The notes: generated by a model from the letters alone, not told the origin. DNA of 64,000 nt from Acidimicrobiales bacterium (GCA_025455885.1 JALOLR010000012.1:1-64000), one strand, 5' to 3'. Counted from the first letter of the stretch, positions 1 to 12,447 are shown. Numbers and translations are program-made.

Positions 1-710
1 CCGACCTTGAGCATCTCCAGGGCCTCGGAGCGGAGCTGGCTGACGCGCGATTCGGTGACGCCCAGGAACCGGGCGAGGTCCCCCGACGTCCGCCCCTCGA
101 GGAAGTACCCGACGATCACCAGGCGGTGACGCTCCGGGAGCAGGCGCACGGCGTCCTCGAGGTACCCCATCAGCTCGCGCCCCTCGAGCACCTCGTCGGG
201 ACTCAACGAGTCCCGGTCGGTCAGCACGTCGACGAGGGTCAGCGTCTCCTCACCGCTCGTCTGGGTCGGGTGTTCGAGCGCAAGCACGACGGATCGGTAG
301 ACGCGATCGCTGAGACGGGCCAGCTCCTCGGGCTCGACGCCGAGGCCGGTCGCCATCTCGGCGGCCGAGGGGGGGCGCCCGAGCCGGGCGACGAGGGCCT
401 GCTCGACCTCCCCGAGCTGCCGAGCGAGCGCTCGCACCGACCGCGGTGCCCAGTCCGCGGCGCGGACGGCATCGAGGATCGCCCCCTTGATGCGCCGGGC
501 CGCGAAGCGGTCGAACGGCACCCCGCGGTCACCGTCCCACCGCCGAGCCGCCTCGACGAGCCCCAGCGCACCGGCGCGAGCGAGGTCCTCGCGATCGACG
601 TGGCGAGGGAAGTGGACCGAGACCTGGAAGACGATGTGCTTGACGAGAGGGAGCTGCTCCTCGACGAGGCGCGTCATGGTCGGGTCGAGCCTCGCCGCCG
701 TCTCACTCAC
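1..710 (-). CDS. fliA: RNA polymerase sigma factor, FliA/WhiG family (3' end cut by window)
   Basis: Alternative sigma-70 family factor of the sigma-28/WhiG group, which directs RNA polymerase to flagellar or developmental promoters. The frame starts at GTG 710 (MSETAARLDPTMTRLVEEQ); an internal ATG at 677 is an alternative. Region 2 is visible as KHIVFQVSVHF and DLARAGALGLVEAARRWD, followed by region 3 (RIKGAILDAVRAADWAPRSV). The region 4 helix-turn-helix, SGDLARFLGVTESRVSQL, lies near the end. About 236 residues are present; FliA proteins are about 240, so only the tail is missing. A FliA-like promoter on the same strand 84 bp upstream (794-820) argues for FliA with autoregulation rather than WhiG. 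The family call is secure; the FliA/WhiG choice is inference. Confidence 0.85.
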   Translation of the reverse strand, partial: MSETAARLDPTMTRLVEEQLPLVKHIVFQVSVHFPRHVDREDLARAGALGLVEAARRWDGDRGVPFDRFAARRIKGAILDAVRAADWAPRSVRALARQLGEVEQALVARLGRPPSAAEMATGLGVEPEELARLSDRVYRSVVLALEHPTQTSGEETLTLVDVLTDRDSLSPDEVLEGRELMGYLEDAVRLLPERHRLVIVGYFLEGRTSGDLARFLGVTESRVSQLRSEALEMLKV

Positions 711-793
711 GTCACGCCACCTCCGTCGGCCACCGTGCACCACGACCCGCGAGGAGCTGGCGGACCGACCCGCCCTCGACGAGCGACGCAAAA

Positions 794-820
794 CTACGGC
801 AGCAGTTCGCCGATGTTGAG
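794..820 (-). promoter_or_regulatory. Putative FliA (sigma-28) promoter of the sigma factor gene
   Basis: Read on the minus strand, CTCAA (816-820) is followed by exactly 15 nt and then GCCGTAG (794-800). Flagellar sigma-28 promoters have the form CTCA or TAAA, 15-17 nt, then GCCGATAA or GCCGAA. The site points at the sigma gene, whose start is 84 bp downstream. This would make the sigma factor positively autoregulated. It was found by eye and has no experimental support. Confidence 0.45.
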
Positions 821-865
821 GACCGTTCGGCCCATTTTTCGATCGTGGCCCGGACGACGCCCGGG

Positions 866-1873
866 TCAGCGGGCGGAGGGGGCCTGGGCGCCGTGGCCCT
901 CGAAGACGGCCGCCCGCACACCCCGTCGATCCAACTCGAGGAGGAACGCCAGGGGGTCGACGAGCTCCGCCAGGCCGGCCGCCCCGTCGCGGCGAAGGCG
1001 CCCGGCGAGGACCCAGTCGACCGCCACGGCCCCGACGGCACCGGCCGCGACGGCGGGACGGTCCATCGCCCCGAGGACCACCACGTCGGTGGCGCCGTCG
1101 CGTTCACCGCGCAGTTCCACCCGGATCCCGCCCGGACCACCCTCGGGGTGGGTGGGCCAGAGCATCGGCAGTCGGGCGGTGAGGCGGTCCCGGCGGGTGG
1201 CCGCCACGCGGGCGGTGACCCGGTCGACCCCGGGGAAGGCAGGGACGAGCAGGAGCGCGTCGGGCAGGGCTCCGCGATAGCAGTCCTCGGCGCCGATCGG
1301 GTCGGGGAACCAGCACAGCTCCCGACCGGAGCCACCGGGCCTCTGCTCCCACCCGCCACCCCGCCAGTCGACCGCCGTCCGGCCGAGCGCCCGATGGTGC
1401 TGGCGGGCGCACGCCGGGCCGCCCGTGCCAACCTTGGCGACGTGGACCTCCCGCACCGTGTCGAACCGGGCCGCGCCGTGGGTCGCCAGCACACAGGTCA
1501 GGCCGGGCGCGAAGCCGGCGCCGACCACCACGGACGATCCCCGCTCCCGTGCCTCGTGATCGAGGTCGAGAAGGGCACGCACGGTGTCGATGTCGTCGCT
1601 CGTCGAGACCACCGGTGTCCCGCGGCGGAGGAACGCCACCGCCTGGTCGGGGTGGACGCTGCCCGGCCCGGCCAGCACCGCGGCATCGACGTCGAGCGGA
1701 TCGGTGAGCGCTCCGGGGTCGGCGATCGCTCCGTCGCCCAGGCTGGTCGCCACGGCGTGGAGCCGATCCGACCGTTCGTCGCGCAGGACGACCTCGTCGA
1801 CACCGGTCGACAGCAGCTGGCGGGCCAGGCGGGCGCCGACCGCGCCGACCCCCAGGATGGCGACCCGGGTCAC
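866..1873 (-). CDS. Saccharopine dehydrogenase-like NAD(P)-binding oxidoreductase
   Basis: 335-residue oxidoreductase. An N-terminal Rossmann fold is clear: MTRVAILGVGAVGARLARQL carries the GxGxxG loop at residues 8-13, and VVSTSDDIDTVRALLDLD follows near residue 90, as in saccharopine dehydrogenase/homospermidine synthase relatives. The C-terminal half is less conserved and no substrate can be named. The GTG start (1873) overlaps the stop of the small upstream gene by GTGA, so the two are probably translationally coupled. The downstream neighbour on the same strand is the FliA-like sigma factor, but the functional link is unknown. The name reflects fold, not a demonstrated reaction. Confidence 0.6.
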   Translation of the reverse strand: MTRVAILGVGAVGARLARQLLSTGVDEVVLRDERSDRLHAVATSLGDGAIADPGALTDPLDVDAAVLAGPGSVHPDQAVAFLRRGTPVVSTSDDIDTVRALLDLDHEARERGSSVVVGAGFAPGLTCVLATHGAARFDTVREVHVAKVGTGGPACARQHHRALGRTAVDWRGGGWEQRPGGSGRELCWFPDPIGAEDCYRGALPDALLLVPAFPGVDRVTARVAATRRDRLTARLPMLWPTHPEGGPGGIRVELRGERDGATDVVVLGAMDRPAVAAGAVGAVAVDWVLAGRLRRDGAAGLAELVDPLAFLLELDRRGVRAAVFEGHGAQAPSAR

Positions 1874-2007
1874 GTCAGCTCGGGGCCGGACAGCTCCCGC
1901 CAGCCCCCGGACTGAGGGGGCGTTCCCCCGGTGCCCCGCAGGCGCAGCGCCGCGGCGACCAGCGTCGCGAAACCAAGAGCCATGAACGCACGGCGGATCA
2001 TCTTCAT
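1870..2007 (-). CDS. 45-residue membrane protein starting 2 nt after tRNA-Ile
   Basis: Small open frame reading MKMIRRAFMALGFATLVAAA and then LRLRGTGGTPPQSGG, ending in GWRELSGPELT. One hydrophobic helix spans residues 8-21 behind a basic N terminus (N-in anchor), followed by a Gly/Pro-rich tail. Its TGA overlaps the GTG of the next gene (GTGA), which strongly suggests it is translated. Start choices are ATG 2007, 2001 or 1983. The tRNA-Ile 3' end is at 2010, so tRNA 3' processing would leave an almost leaderless mRNA. Actinobacteria often keep a tiny membrane protein (the DLW-39 type) near gyrA and tRNA-Ile; membership of that family is a guess. Confidence 0.65.
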   Translation of the reverse strand: MKMIRRAFMALGFATLVAAALRLRGTGGTPPQSGGWRELSGPELT

Positions 2008-2009
2008 CG

Positions 2010-2083
<74 letters not shown>

Positions 2084-2099
2084 GCTGGGGCAAACGCGC

Positions 2100-2129
2100 A
2101 CGATAACGGATCGCTCGGAGGCGGACCAA
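2100..2129 (-). promoter_or_regulatory. Putative promoter of tRNA-Ile
   Basis: On the minus strand a -35-like TTGGTC (2124-2129) and a -10-like TATCGT (2100-2105) are separated by 18 nt. The -10 ends 16 nt before the mature tRNA 5' end. Hexamers and spacing fit a housekeeping sigma promoter; the call rests on sequence alone. Confidence 0.5.
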
Positions 2130-2160
2130 AGGGGTCGCCGCGGCCCTGACCGCGCCACCG

Positions 2161-2775
2161 TCACCGATCGCCGCGGGCGCGGCGGGCCGTCTCGAGCTCG
2201 ATGACCGTGGCCCGGATCCCGCCCGTGAGACCCGAGATCAGGTTGAACAGGACGCTGAACGTGACGGCGAACAACGCCCCGGTGACGACCAGCACGAGAC
2301 CGGCGATGACCGACCCGCGCAGGATCTGCATCCCGTCGATCACGAAGCTCTCCTCGGCGAGGAGCTGGGCCACGAAGTTCTCGAACTTGCCGATCGTGCC
2401 GGTGGCGACCGCCACCCGCCAGAGGACGATGCCCGCCACGACCAGGATCAACCAGAGGGACAGGGAGAGGAACAGCGCCACCTTCAGCACCGACCACGGG
2501 TCGATCCGGGTGAGGATCCGCTGGACCTGGCGGGCCTCGATCCGCGAGCGACCCGGGCCCGGGGTCCGCTTCGGCGCCTCGGAACGGGGGACCGCGAACC
2601 CCGGGGACCCGGAGGGCTCCGGCGGCCCCGATGGCGTCACCGGCCGGGCCCGCGCCGGCGCCGGACCCACGACCGGCGCGGAGATCTGCGCCGTGGGCGG
2701 ACCATCCGGGGCGTCCACCGACGACGAGTCCGCTCCCACGAGGGGCGGAGTGTCGATCCGGGGGTCGAGCGACAT
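2161..2775 (-). CDS. DUF3566 domain membrane protein
   Basis: 204-residue protein. The Pro/Ala-rich, presumably disordered N terminus covers about residues 1-75. The DUF3566 core begins at RQVQRILTRIDPWSVLKVAL, with a membrane helix around SLSLWLILVVAGIVLW and a second one, VIAGLVLVVTGALFAVTFSV, near the C terminus. DUF3566 proteins typically follow gyrA in actinobacteria; their role is unknown. ATG 2775 was preferred to an upstream in-frame GTG (2793) because a TACACT hexamer sits 7 nt before it, the pattern of a leaderless transcript. A TadE-like gene and gyrA lie upstream on the same strand. Confidence 0.85.
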   Translation of the reverse strand: MSLDPRIDTPPLVGADSSSVDAPDGPPTAQISAPVVGPAPARARPVTPSGPPEPSGSPGFAVPRSEAPKRTPGPGRSRIEARQVQRILTRIDPWSVLKVALFLSLSLWLILVVAGIVLWRVAVATGTIGKFENFVAQLLAEESFVIDGMQILRGSVIAGLVLVVTGALFAVTFSVLFNLISGLTGGIRATVIELETARRARGDR

Positions 2776-2782
2776 CGGGCCG

Positions 2783-2788
2783 AGTGTA
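2783..2788 (-). promoter_or_regulatory. -10 element (TACACT) of a leaderless DUF3566 transcript
   Basis: TACACT on the minus strand ends 7 nt before ATG 2775. Transcription would begin at or next to the start codon. This arrangement recurs in the window, which is the main support. Confidence 0.45.
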
Positions 2789-2818
2789 GGCACCTCGGCC
2801 GTCCGATCCCCGCCAGCC

Positions 2819-3211
2819 TCACCAGGAGAGCCGGGCCCGCGCCACCGCCTCGACGTCGCCGATGCGGACCGTCACCTCGACCTCCTCCCCCACGTCGACG
2901 AACTCGACGAGCGCACCGCCGTTGGCGTCGGCCACCTCGACCGCGGCCTCACGGCCCTCCGCGGCACCGGCCAGTGCGGCGGCGTCGGCGGCGGTGTGGG
3001 CCCGCGCCCGGTCGGTGACGACCCCGCCGACGCGCACCACACCGACGGCGAGCACCGCGGCGATGGCCAGCACCGCCGCCGCCACGACGACCGCGCTGCC
3101 CGCGTCGCCCGGCGCCCCGGCGGACCTTCGCTGATGCGGCCCGGACGGGGGCGGATCGACCGCCCGGAACGGTTCGACGGACGGTTCGGACGGGAACGGG
3201 TTGTGTGCCAC
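2819..3211 (-). CDS. TadE/TadG-like membrane-anchored protein
   Basis: 130 residues. After a Pro-rich N terminus, DAGSAVVVAAAVLAIAAVLA forms a single transmembrane helix (about residues 36-62), followed by RARAHTAADAAALAGAAEGR. This helix followed by an Ala-rich TADAAALA-type segment is typical of TadE/Flp-pilus-like and Rv3660c-neighbourhood proteins exported by type II/IV-pilus-like systems. No other tad gene is adjacent, so its partner machinery lies elsewhere or is absent. GAGGAG 7 nt before GTG 3211 is a good ribosome binding site. It sits between gyrA and the DUF3566 gene on the same strand. The function is inferred from fold only. Confidence 0.6.
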   Translation of the reverse strand: MAHNPFPSEPSVEPFRAVDPPPSGPHQRRSAGAPGDAGSAVVVAAAVLAIAAVLAVGVVRVGGVVTDRARAHTAADAAALAGAAEGREAAVEVADANGGALVEFVDVGEEVEVTVRIGDVEAVARARLSW

Positions 3212-3304
3212 TGCGGGCTCCTCGGGTGGGCGGCGACCGGCGCCGTCGGGGTGGGGCGGCCGGGGCCACCGAGGAGCCGCCGGAGCGGCGAGGGTGATCG
3301 GCGC

Positions 3305-5764
<2,460 letters not shown>

Positions 5765-5831
5765 CGGTGTGGTGGGTCCTCGATGGTGTGTGGTGTGCGG
5801 CGCAGCGCGGCGCGTGATCGGGACGTCGACC

Positions 5832-7904
<2,073 letters not shown>

Positions 7905-7971
7905 CTACCAGCGCGGTGGGACCTTCCCGGGGATCTCCGCCGGGTCTCCGGGGCCCGGAACCGACGACGGA

Positions 7972-8307
7972 TCAGGCCCCCGTCCGGGGCCGGACGCGGA
8001 CCTCGACCGAGGTCACGGTCACCCCCCCGAGACCGGTTCGCACCCGCTCGAGCAGGGCAGGGCCGAGGAAGCGGATCTCGGTCGACCACGCCGGGTCCTC
8101 CACGCCCACCACCAGTACCCCGTCACGCAGCGCCAAGGGTCGGCTGTGGGCGGCCAGACGCTCACCCACGACGCCCGACCAGCCCTCGAAGAGGCGGGTC
8201 AGGGCATCGACCGGGGGCCCGCCGAGGCGTCCGACCACCCGGTCGAGGGCGGCGCCCACCGGCGCGGGCTCCTCGTCACGGTCGTCGGGCAGCGGCATCC
8301 ACGGCAC
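7972..8307 (-). CDS. DUF721 (DciA-like) protein
   Basis: 111-residue protein. DUF721 proteins in this position (between recF and gyrB in actinobacteria) are homologues of DciA, the ancestral loader/regulator of the replicative helicase DnaB. The core LTRLFEGWSGVVGERLAAHS and the later DPAWSTEIRFLGPALLERV match the W-x-x-V-V-G and sheet-helix pattern of the family. Starts at GTG 8307 or ATG 8298 are both possible; neither has a clear ribosome site. It sits 50 bp downstream of recF on the same strand, and DnaB is encoded at 36 kb in this window. Confidence 0.8.
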   Translation of the reverse strand: MPWMPLPDDRDEEPAPVGAALDRVVGRLGGPPVDALTRLFEGWSGVVGERLAAHSRPLALRDGVLVVGVEDPAWSTEIRFLGPALLERVRTGLGGVTVTSVEVRVRPRTGA

Positions 8308-8357
8308 GGCCGGAACTCTACGTTCGGATGCGGGTCACCCACCGGGGCCGATGCGGG

Positions 8358-9440
8358 TCACCCGCCGGTGGTCAACCGCCCCTCGGCCACCCGCACCACC
8401 ACGTCGGGACGGGCTCCCGGCGGGAGGCCGGCGGCGCTGCTCAACAGCGTCTGGCCGGGAGGCAGGTGGGCGAGCAGGGCCGAGGACCGGACCGGGTCGA
8501 GCTCGGAGAACACGTCGTCGAGCAACAGCACCGGCGGCGAGCCCGTCGCCTCGGTCACCACGTGGTGGGCGGCGAGGCGCAGGGCGAGCGCGAGCGAGCG
8601 CTGTTCTCCCTGGGAGGCGTGGGTCCGCGCCGGGAGCCCGGCGATGGTCAGCTCCAGGTCGTCACGGTGGGGACCCACCAGACTCACCCCGCGGCGGAGC
8701 TCGTCACGCCGAGCGCCGACCAGCGCCGCGGCGAGACCGGTCGCCCGCCACGGTGCGACGTAGGTCGCGGCCACCTCCTCGCCGCGGTGCGCGACCTGCT
8801 CGTAGGCGGTGGCGAGTGCCGGGGCCAGTCGGGCGACGAGGGACGCACGAGCGTCGGCGAGGGCCTCGCCCACCTCCGCGAGCTTGGTGTCCCACACCGC
8901 CAGGGTGAGCTCGACCTCGTCGGTGAGCCGTCCACCGGACTGCCGCAGCAGGGCGTTGCGCTGGCGCAGCACCCGTTCGAGGTCGGCGCGGAGGAGGTCG
9001 AGGCGGGGCTCGGTGGCGACGAGGGTCTCGTCGAGGTACCGACGCCGTTCGGCCGGTCCGCCCTTGACCAGCTCGAGGTCGTCGGGCGCGAACACGCTGA
9101 CCCGCAACGCCCCGAGCAGGTCGCGTGTCCTCGCCAGACGCTGCCGGTTGACCTGGACCCTCCCCCGCCCGGTCGGCGTGATCTCGGCCTCGATCAGCAG
9201 TGACCGGCCGTCGCGTTCACCCTCGGCCCGCACGACGGCCTGCGCCGCCCCACGTCGCACGAGGGCCTCGTTGGGAGCCCCCCGGAACGACGAGAGCGTC
9301 GCGAGGTACCCCACCGCCTCGAGCAGGTTGGTCTTGCCCTCACCGTTGTCGCCCAGCAGGGCGGTGAGCCCCGGGGCGAGCTCGAGCTCCGCGGACGGGT
9401 ACGACCGGAAGTCCGTCAACCAGAGGTTGCGGAGCAGCAC
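8358..9440 (-). CDS. recF: DNA replication and repair protein RecF
   Basis: 360-residue SMC-like ATPase that loads RecA at gaps together with RecO and RecR. The N terminus MLLRNLWLTDFRSYPSAEL is typical. Walker A is GDNGEGKT (30-37), the ABC signature is SQGEQRSLALALRLA, and Walker B is VLLLDDVFSELD. Start ATG 9440 lies 16 bp after the dnaN stop, so it is cotranscribed with dnaN. Length is normal for the family. It is part of the conserved dnaA-dnaN-recF-gyrB set. Confidence 0.96.
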   Translation of the reverse strand: MLLRNLWLTDFRSYPSAELELAPGLTALLGDNGEGKTNLLEAVGYLATLSSFRGAPNEALVRRGAAQAVVRAEGERDGRSLLIEAEITPTGRGRVQVNRQRLARTRDLLGALRVSVFAPDDLELVKGGPAERRRYLDETLVATEPRLDLLRADLERVLRQRNALLRQSGGRLTDEVELTLAVWDTKLAEVGEALADARASLVARLAPALATAYEQVAHRGEEVAATYVAPWRATGLAAALVGARRDELRRGVSLVGPHRDDLELTIAGLPARTHASQGEQRSLALALRLAAHHVVTEATGSPPVLLLDDVFSELDPVRSSALLAHLPPGQTLLSSAAGLPPGARPDVVVRVAEGRLTTGG

Positions 9441-9456
9441 CGGCGGTCGGCGACGT

Positions 9457-10551
9457 TCAGGAGACCCGGACGGGCATCAGGAGGTACAGGAACTCCGGCG
9501 TGCCGACGGCCCGGATGAGCGCCGGCTTGAGCGCGTCGATCGTCTCGAGGGTGATCTCGTCACCGGGGGTGACGTCGATGCCGGCGATCAGGTACTCGGG
9601 GTTGAACGCCACGGTGAGCTCGTTGCCGTCGTAGTGGGCGTCGACCTCCTCGCGGGCCTGCCCGACGTCCTGGGTGATGGCGATCAGCTCGAGGGTCTCG
9701 CCGTTCATGACGAGGCGCACCGGCGTCGCCTCGCGAGCGAGCAGGCGGACCCGGCGGAGCGCGTCGAGCAGGACCTCCCTGCCGACCCGGAGCTGATTCG
9801 GCTGGCTGGCGGGGATGAGCCCTCGGTAGTTCGGGAAGTCGCCCTCGATCAGGCGGCTCGTGACCCGCACGTCGCCCACCTCGAAGGCCACGTCACGCTC
9901 CCCCAGGCGGAGCGTCACCGACGTCGCGGACCCGAGCAGACGGGACAGCTCGCGTAGGGCCGTGGACGGGACGAGCACCTGTTGGCCCTCGTCGAGCACC
10001 GACGTGCCGGGAAGGTCGCGGACCGCCAGCCGATAGCTGTCGGTGGCGACCAGGCGCAATCCGTCGCCCTCGGCGGCCAGCAACACGCCGGTGAGGATTG
10101 GCCTCGACTCGTCGCTGCTCGCCGCGGACACGACCTCACGCAGGGCGTCCGCCAGCGCGGTGGCGTCGAGCTCGACCGACCGGTCAGCCGGTTCGGGGAG
10201 GTTCGGGAACTCCTGGGCGGGGATCGTGCGCACCGCGAACTGGGAACGCCCCGACGTGATCCGGGCCTCGTCCTCGGCGACCTCGACGGTGACCGCACCC
10301 GGCGGCAGCGCCCGGGTGATGTCGGACAACAGCTTGGCCGGGACCACAGCGATCCCGTCGACGTCGCCGCTCACCGCCGTGCGCACCGAGATGGTGAGAT
10401 CGAGGTCGCTCCCGGTGACCGAGAGCTGGTCGCCCTTCACCTCGAGGCGCAACCCGGTCAGGACCGGCAGGGAGCTGCCTCGGCTGGTGACCGCACGCCC
10501 GGCGGCGTTGAGTGCCTCGACCAGGGGGTCGCGCTCGCATCGGAACTTCAC
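9457..10551 (-). CDS. dnaN: DNA polymerase III beta subunit (sliding clamp)
   Basis: 364-residue sliding clamp that tethers the replicative polymerase to DNA as a ring-shaped dimer. It starts MKFRCERDPLVEALNAAGRA and ends EFLYLLMPVRVS, the usual C terminus that shapes the partner-binding pocket. The central segment SRLIEGDFPNYRGLIPAS is a clear beta-clamp hallmark. It lies directly downstream of the oriC region and dnaA, in the normal order and strand. Confidence 0.97.
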   Translation of the reverse strand: MKFRCERDPLVEALNAAGRAVTSRGSSLPVLTGLRLEVKGDQLSVTGSDLDLTISVRTAVSGDVDGIAVVPAKLLSDITRALPPGAVTVEVAEDEARITSGRSQFAVRTIPAQEFPNLPEPADRSVELDATALADALREVVSAASSDESRPILTGVLLAAEGDGLRLVATDSYRLAVRDLPGTSVLDEGQQVLVPSTALRELSRLLGSATSVTLRLGERDVAFEVGDVRVTSRLIEGDFPNYRGLIPASQPNQLRVGREVLLDALRRVRLLAREATPVRLVMNGETLELIAITQDVGQAREEVDAHYDGNELTVAFNPEYLIAGIDVTPGDEITLETIDALKPALIRAVGTPEFLYLLMPVRVS

Positions 10552-10807
10552 ACCGGCTCGCTTTCTGCTGGACCTACAGGATGATGATCTCTCGACAGCG
10601 GTAGTAGTAGGGGGTGTGGATCGTGGAAAACCCCGCGTCGTCCCTGCTCAGGGCGGTTCTTCGGCCGCGCATGTCGTCCACAGCGGTGCACAGCGCGTCG
10701 GGTCGGGCGGCGGTCGCGGTGGATGACGGCGATGTCGTCCACCGGTCGGGCGCGCCGCGGCGCGGTGTCGTCCACCGGGTTGTCCCCAGGGTCGGTCGAC
10801 GGGGGCG
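10552..10807. other. Probable origin of replication (oriC) between dnaA and dnaN
   Basis: 256 bp without a gene. It contains several related sites: TGTCGTCCACAG (10672-10683), TGTCGTCCACCGG (10733-10745 and 10766-10778), TTGTCCCCAG (10780-10789), a reversed GGTGGATGA (10719-10727), and TGTGGATCG (10615-10623). These are high-GC variants of the DnaA box TTATCCACA. The last one abuts a run of TAG triplets (separate entry). The position is the usual actinobacterial one, and gene orientation diverges around this region. No strongly AT-rich stretch is present; the least GC-rich part is about 10561-10610, next to dnaN. Confidence 0.85.
10602..10623 (-). other. DnaA-trio type basal unwinding element of oriC
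   Basis: On the minus strand the order is a DnaA-box-like CGATCCACA (10615-10623), a GC run CCCC (10611-10614), then CTACTACTA (10602-10610), whose complement is TAGTAGTAG. This is the layout described for Bacillus subtilis: DnaA box, GC-rich spacer, then 3'-GAT repeats (DnaA-trios) that DnaA binds on single-stranded DNA to open the duplex. It predicts that strand opening begins at about 10602 and runs toward dnaN. Confidence 0.55.
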
Positions 10808-12247
10808 TCATCCGGCCTTGATCCTCTGGATGAGCTCGGTCACCTGGTCGTAGATCTGACGACGTTCCTTCATCAGGCCGCCGATCTTCTCGACGGCGTG
10901 GATGACGGTCGTGTGGTCCCGGCCCCCGAACTCGCGGGCGATGGCGGGGTAGCTGAGGTCGGTGAGCTCCCGGAACACGTACATGCTGATCTGGCGGGCG
11001 GTGACGAGGGGTCGGCGCCGGCTCTTGCCGGTGATCTCCTCGATCGGGTAGCCGAACATCTCGGCGGTCCGTTCGAGGATGAGATCGGGGGTGATCGGCC
11101 GCGGCTTGGTGTCGGACAGGATGTCGTCGAGCACCTCCTGGACCAACGGGACCGAGAGGGGCTGACGGGTGAGGCTGCCGTAGGCGCACACCCGGATCAG
11201 GGCGCCCTCGAGCTCGCGGATGTTGTTCGTGATGTGGGTGGCGATGAACTCGAGGACCTCGGCGGGCGGGTCCACCGGTTCACGCTCGGCCTTCTTGCGC
11301 AGGATGGCCAGGCGGGTCTCGAGCTCGGGGTGGTTGATCTCGGTCGTCAACCCCATCTTGAACCGGCTCCGGAGCCGGTCCTCCAGCGTGGAGATGGCGT
11401 CAGGAGGTCGGTCGGAGGACAACACCACCTGGCGGTCGGCCTGGTGGAGGGACTCGAAGGTGTGGAAGAGCTCCTCCTGGAGCTGCTCGCGACCCTCGAT
11501 GAACTGGATGTCGTCGAGGAGCAGCACGTCGACGGCCCGGTAGTGCTCCTTGAAGTCGGCCATGCGGGCTCGCCCGAGGCGGATGGCGTCGACGAACTGG
11601 TTCAGGAACTGCTCGGTGGAGACGTAGCGGACCCGGTAGGACGGGTAGTTGACGGCCACATAGTTGGCGATGGCCTGGAGGAGGTGGGTCTTGCCCAGGC
11701 CGGCGTCGCCGTAGATGAACAACGGGTTGTAGGACCGGGCCGGGGTCTCGGCGACGCTGAGGGCGGCGGCGTGGGCGAAGCGGTTCGACGTGCCGGTGAC
11801 GAAGGCCTCGAACGTGTAGCGGCTGTTGACCGGCTGTCCGGGGAGGGCCCCGCTGCGGGTGTCACCGATGTCGGCGGCCGGACGATCGGGGAGCGGAACG
11901 GGCGATCGAAACCCGGTGTCGGGGGCGAGGAGCTCGTCGTCGAGGCTGGGGACGGCACTGTGGACATCGTCGAGGTCCGAGGCGTCGTCGTCGGCGATGG
12001 CGGTGCGCACCTGGAGCTCGAGGCGCAGGCCCGGCCGTCCGATGTCGGCCAGCGCCCCTTCCACCAGGGTGAGGTACCGGTGCTCGATCTTGTCCTTCAC
12101 GACGCTGCTGGGTACGGCGAGGCTGAGCCGGCCGTCGTGCAGGTCGAGCGGCGCGACGGATGAGAACGTCGTGAGCCAGACCGCTTCCGAGACCTGTTCC
12201 CTGAGCACGTCGGCGCAGGCTGTCCACAGCGGTTCGGCTTGATCCAC
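10808..12247 (-). CDS. dnaA: Chromosomal replication initiator DnaA
   Basis: Initiator ATPase that binds DnaA boxes and melts oriC. Domain I begins PLWTACADVLREQVSEAVW. The AAA+ domain shows Walker A GDAGLGKTHLLQ and Walker B VLLLDDIQFIEG. Domain IV has the signature helix GGRDHTTVIHAVEKI near the C terminus. The frame is open to a TTG at 12307 (499 residues). I prefer GTG 12247 (479 residues), because it places domain I about seven residues from the N terminus as in homologues, and because the extra 60 nt are packed with DnaA-box-like sites, one of which contains the TTG itself. The rest of the gene is unambiguous. Confidence 0.95.
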   Translation of the reverse strand: MDQAEPLWTACADVLREQVSEAVWLTTFSSVAPLDLHDGRLSLAVPSSVVKDKIEHRYLTLVEGALADIGRPGLRLELQVRTAIADDDASDLDDVHSAVPSLDDELLAPDTGFRSPVPLPDRPAADIGDTRSGALPGQPVNSRYTFEAFVTGTSNRFAHAAALSVAETPARSYNPLFIYGDAGLGKTHLLQAIANYVAVNYPSYRVRYVSTEQFLNQFVDAIRLGRARMADFKEHYRAVDVLLLDDIQFIEGREQLQEELFHTFESLHQADRQVVLSSDRPPDAISTLEDRLRSRFKMGLTTEINHPELETRLAILRKKAEREPVDPPAEVLEFIATHITNNIRELEGALIRVCAYGSLTRQPLSVPLVQEVLDDILSDTKPRPITPDLILERTAEMFGYPIEEITGKSRRRPLVTARQISMYVFRELTDLSYPAIAREFGGRDHTTVIHAVEKIGGLMKERRQIYDQVTELIQRIKAG

Positions 12248-12307
12248 CTGTACGGGCGCCTTCGATCGACGAGCTCGGTCCACAGCCACGTCCACACGTG
12301 TGGACAA
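12221..12307. promoter_or_regulatory. DnaA-box cluster at the dnaA start (probable autoregulation)
   Basis: Four box-like sites lie within 87 bp: TGTCCACAG (12221-12229), CGGTCCACAG (12276-12285), CGTCCACAC (12289-12297) and, reversed, TTGTCCACA (12299-12307), a perfect match to the high-GC consensus. Such clusters in a dnaA leader let DnaA-ATP repress its own gene. Three of the four lie upstream of the preferred start at 12247. Confidence 0.6.
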
Positions 12308-12401
12308 CGGATCGGACCGCTGCCCGCGGGCACTGCGTGCGGGACGTTCCGGACGTGGCCCCGCCGGGTCGGCCGAGGCCGGATCGACGGGTGCCGGACC
12401 G

Positions 12402-12447
12402 TAGCATCCCGGCGATGTTGCCGCACCGGCCGCGCGCCCTCTACCGT
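12402..12447 (+). promoter_or_regulatory. Candidate promoter elements upstream of rpmH
   Basis: Two -10-like hexamers, TAGCAT (12402-12407) and TACCGT (12442-12447), point toward rpmH in the 239-bp gap between dnaA and rpmH. The second would give a leader of roughly 90 nt that includes an in-frame GTG for a long form of rnpA at 12501. Neither has a clear -35. Nothing else was recognised in the gap apart from the DnaA boxes at its left edge. Confidence 0.35.
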
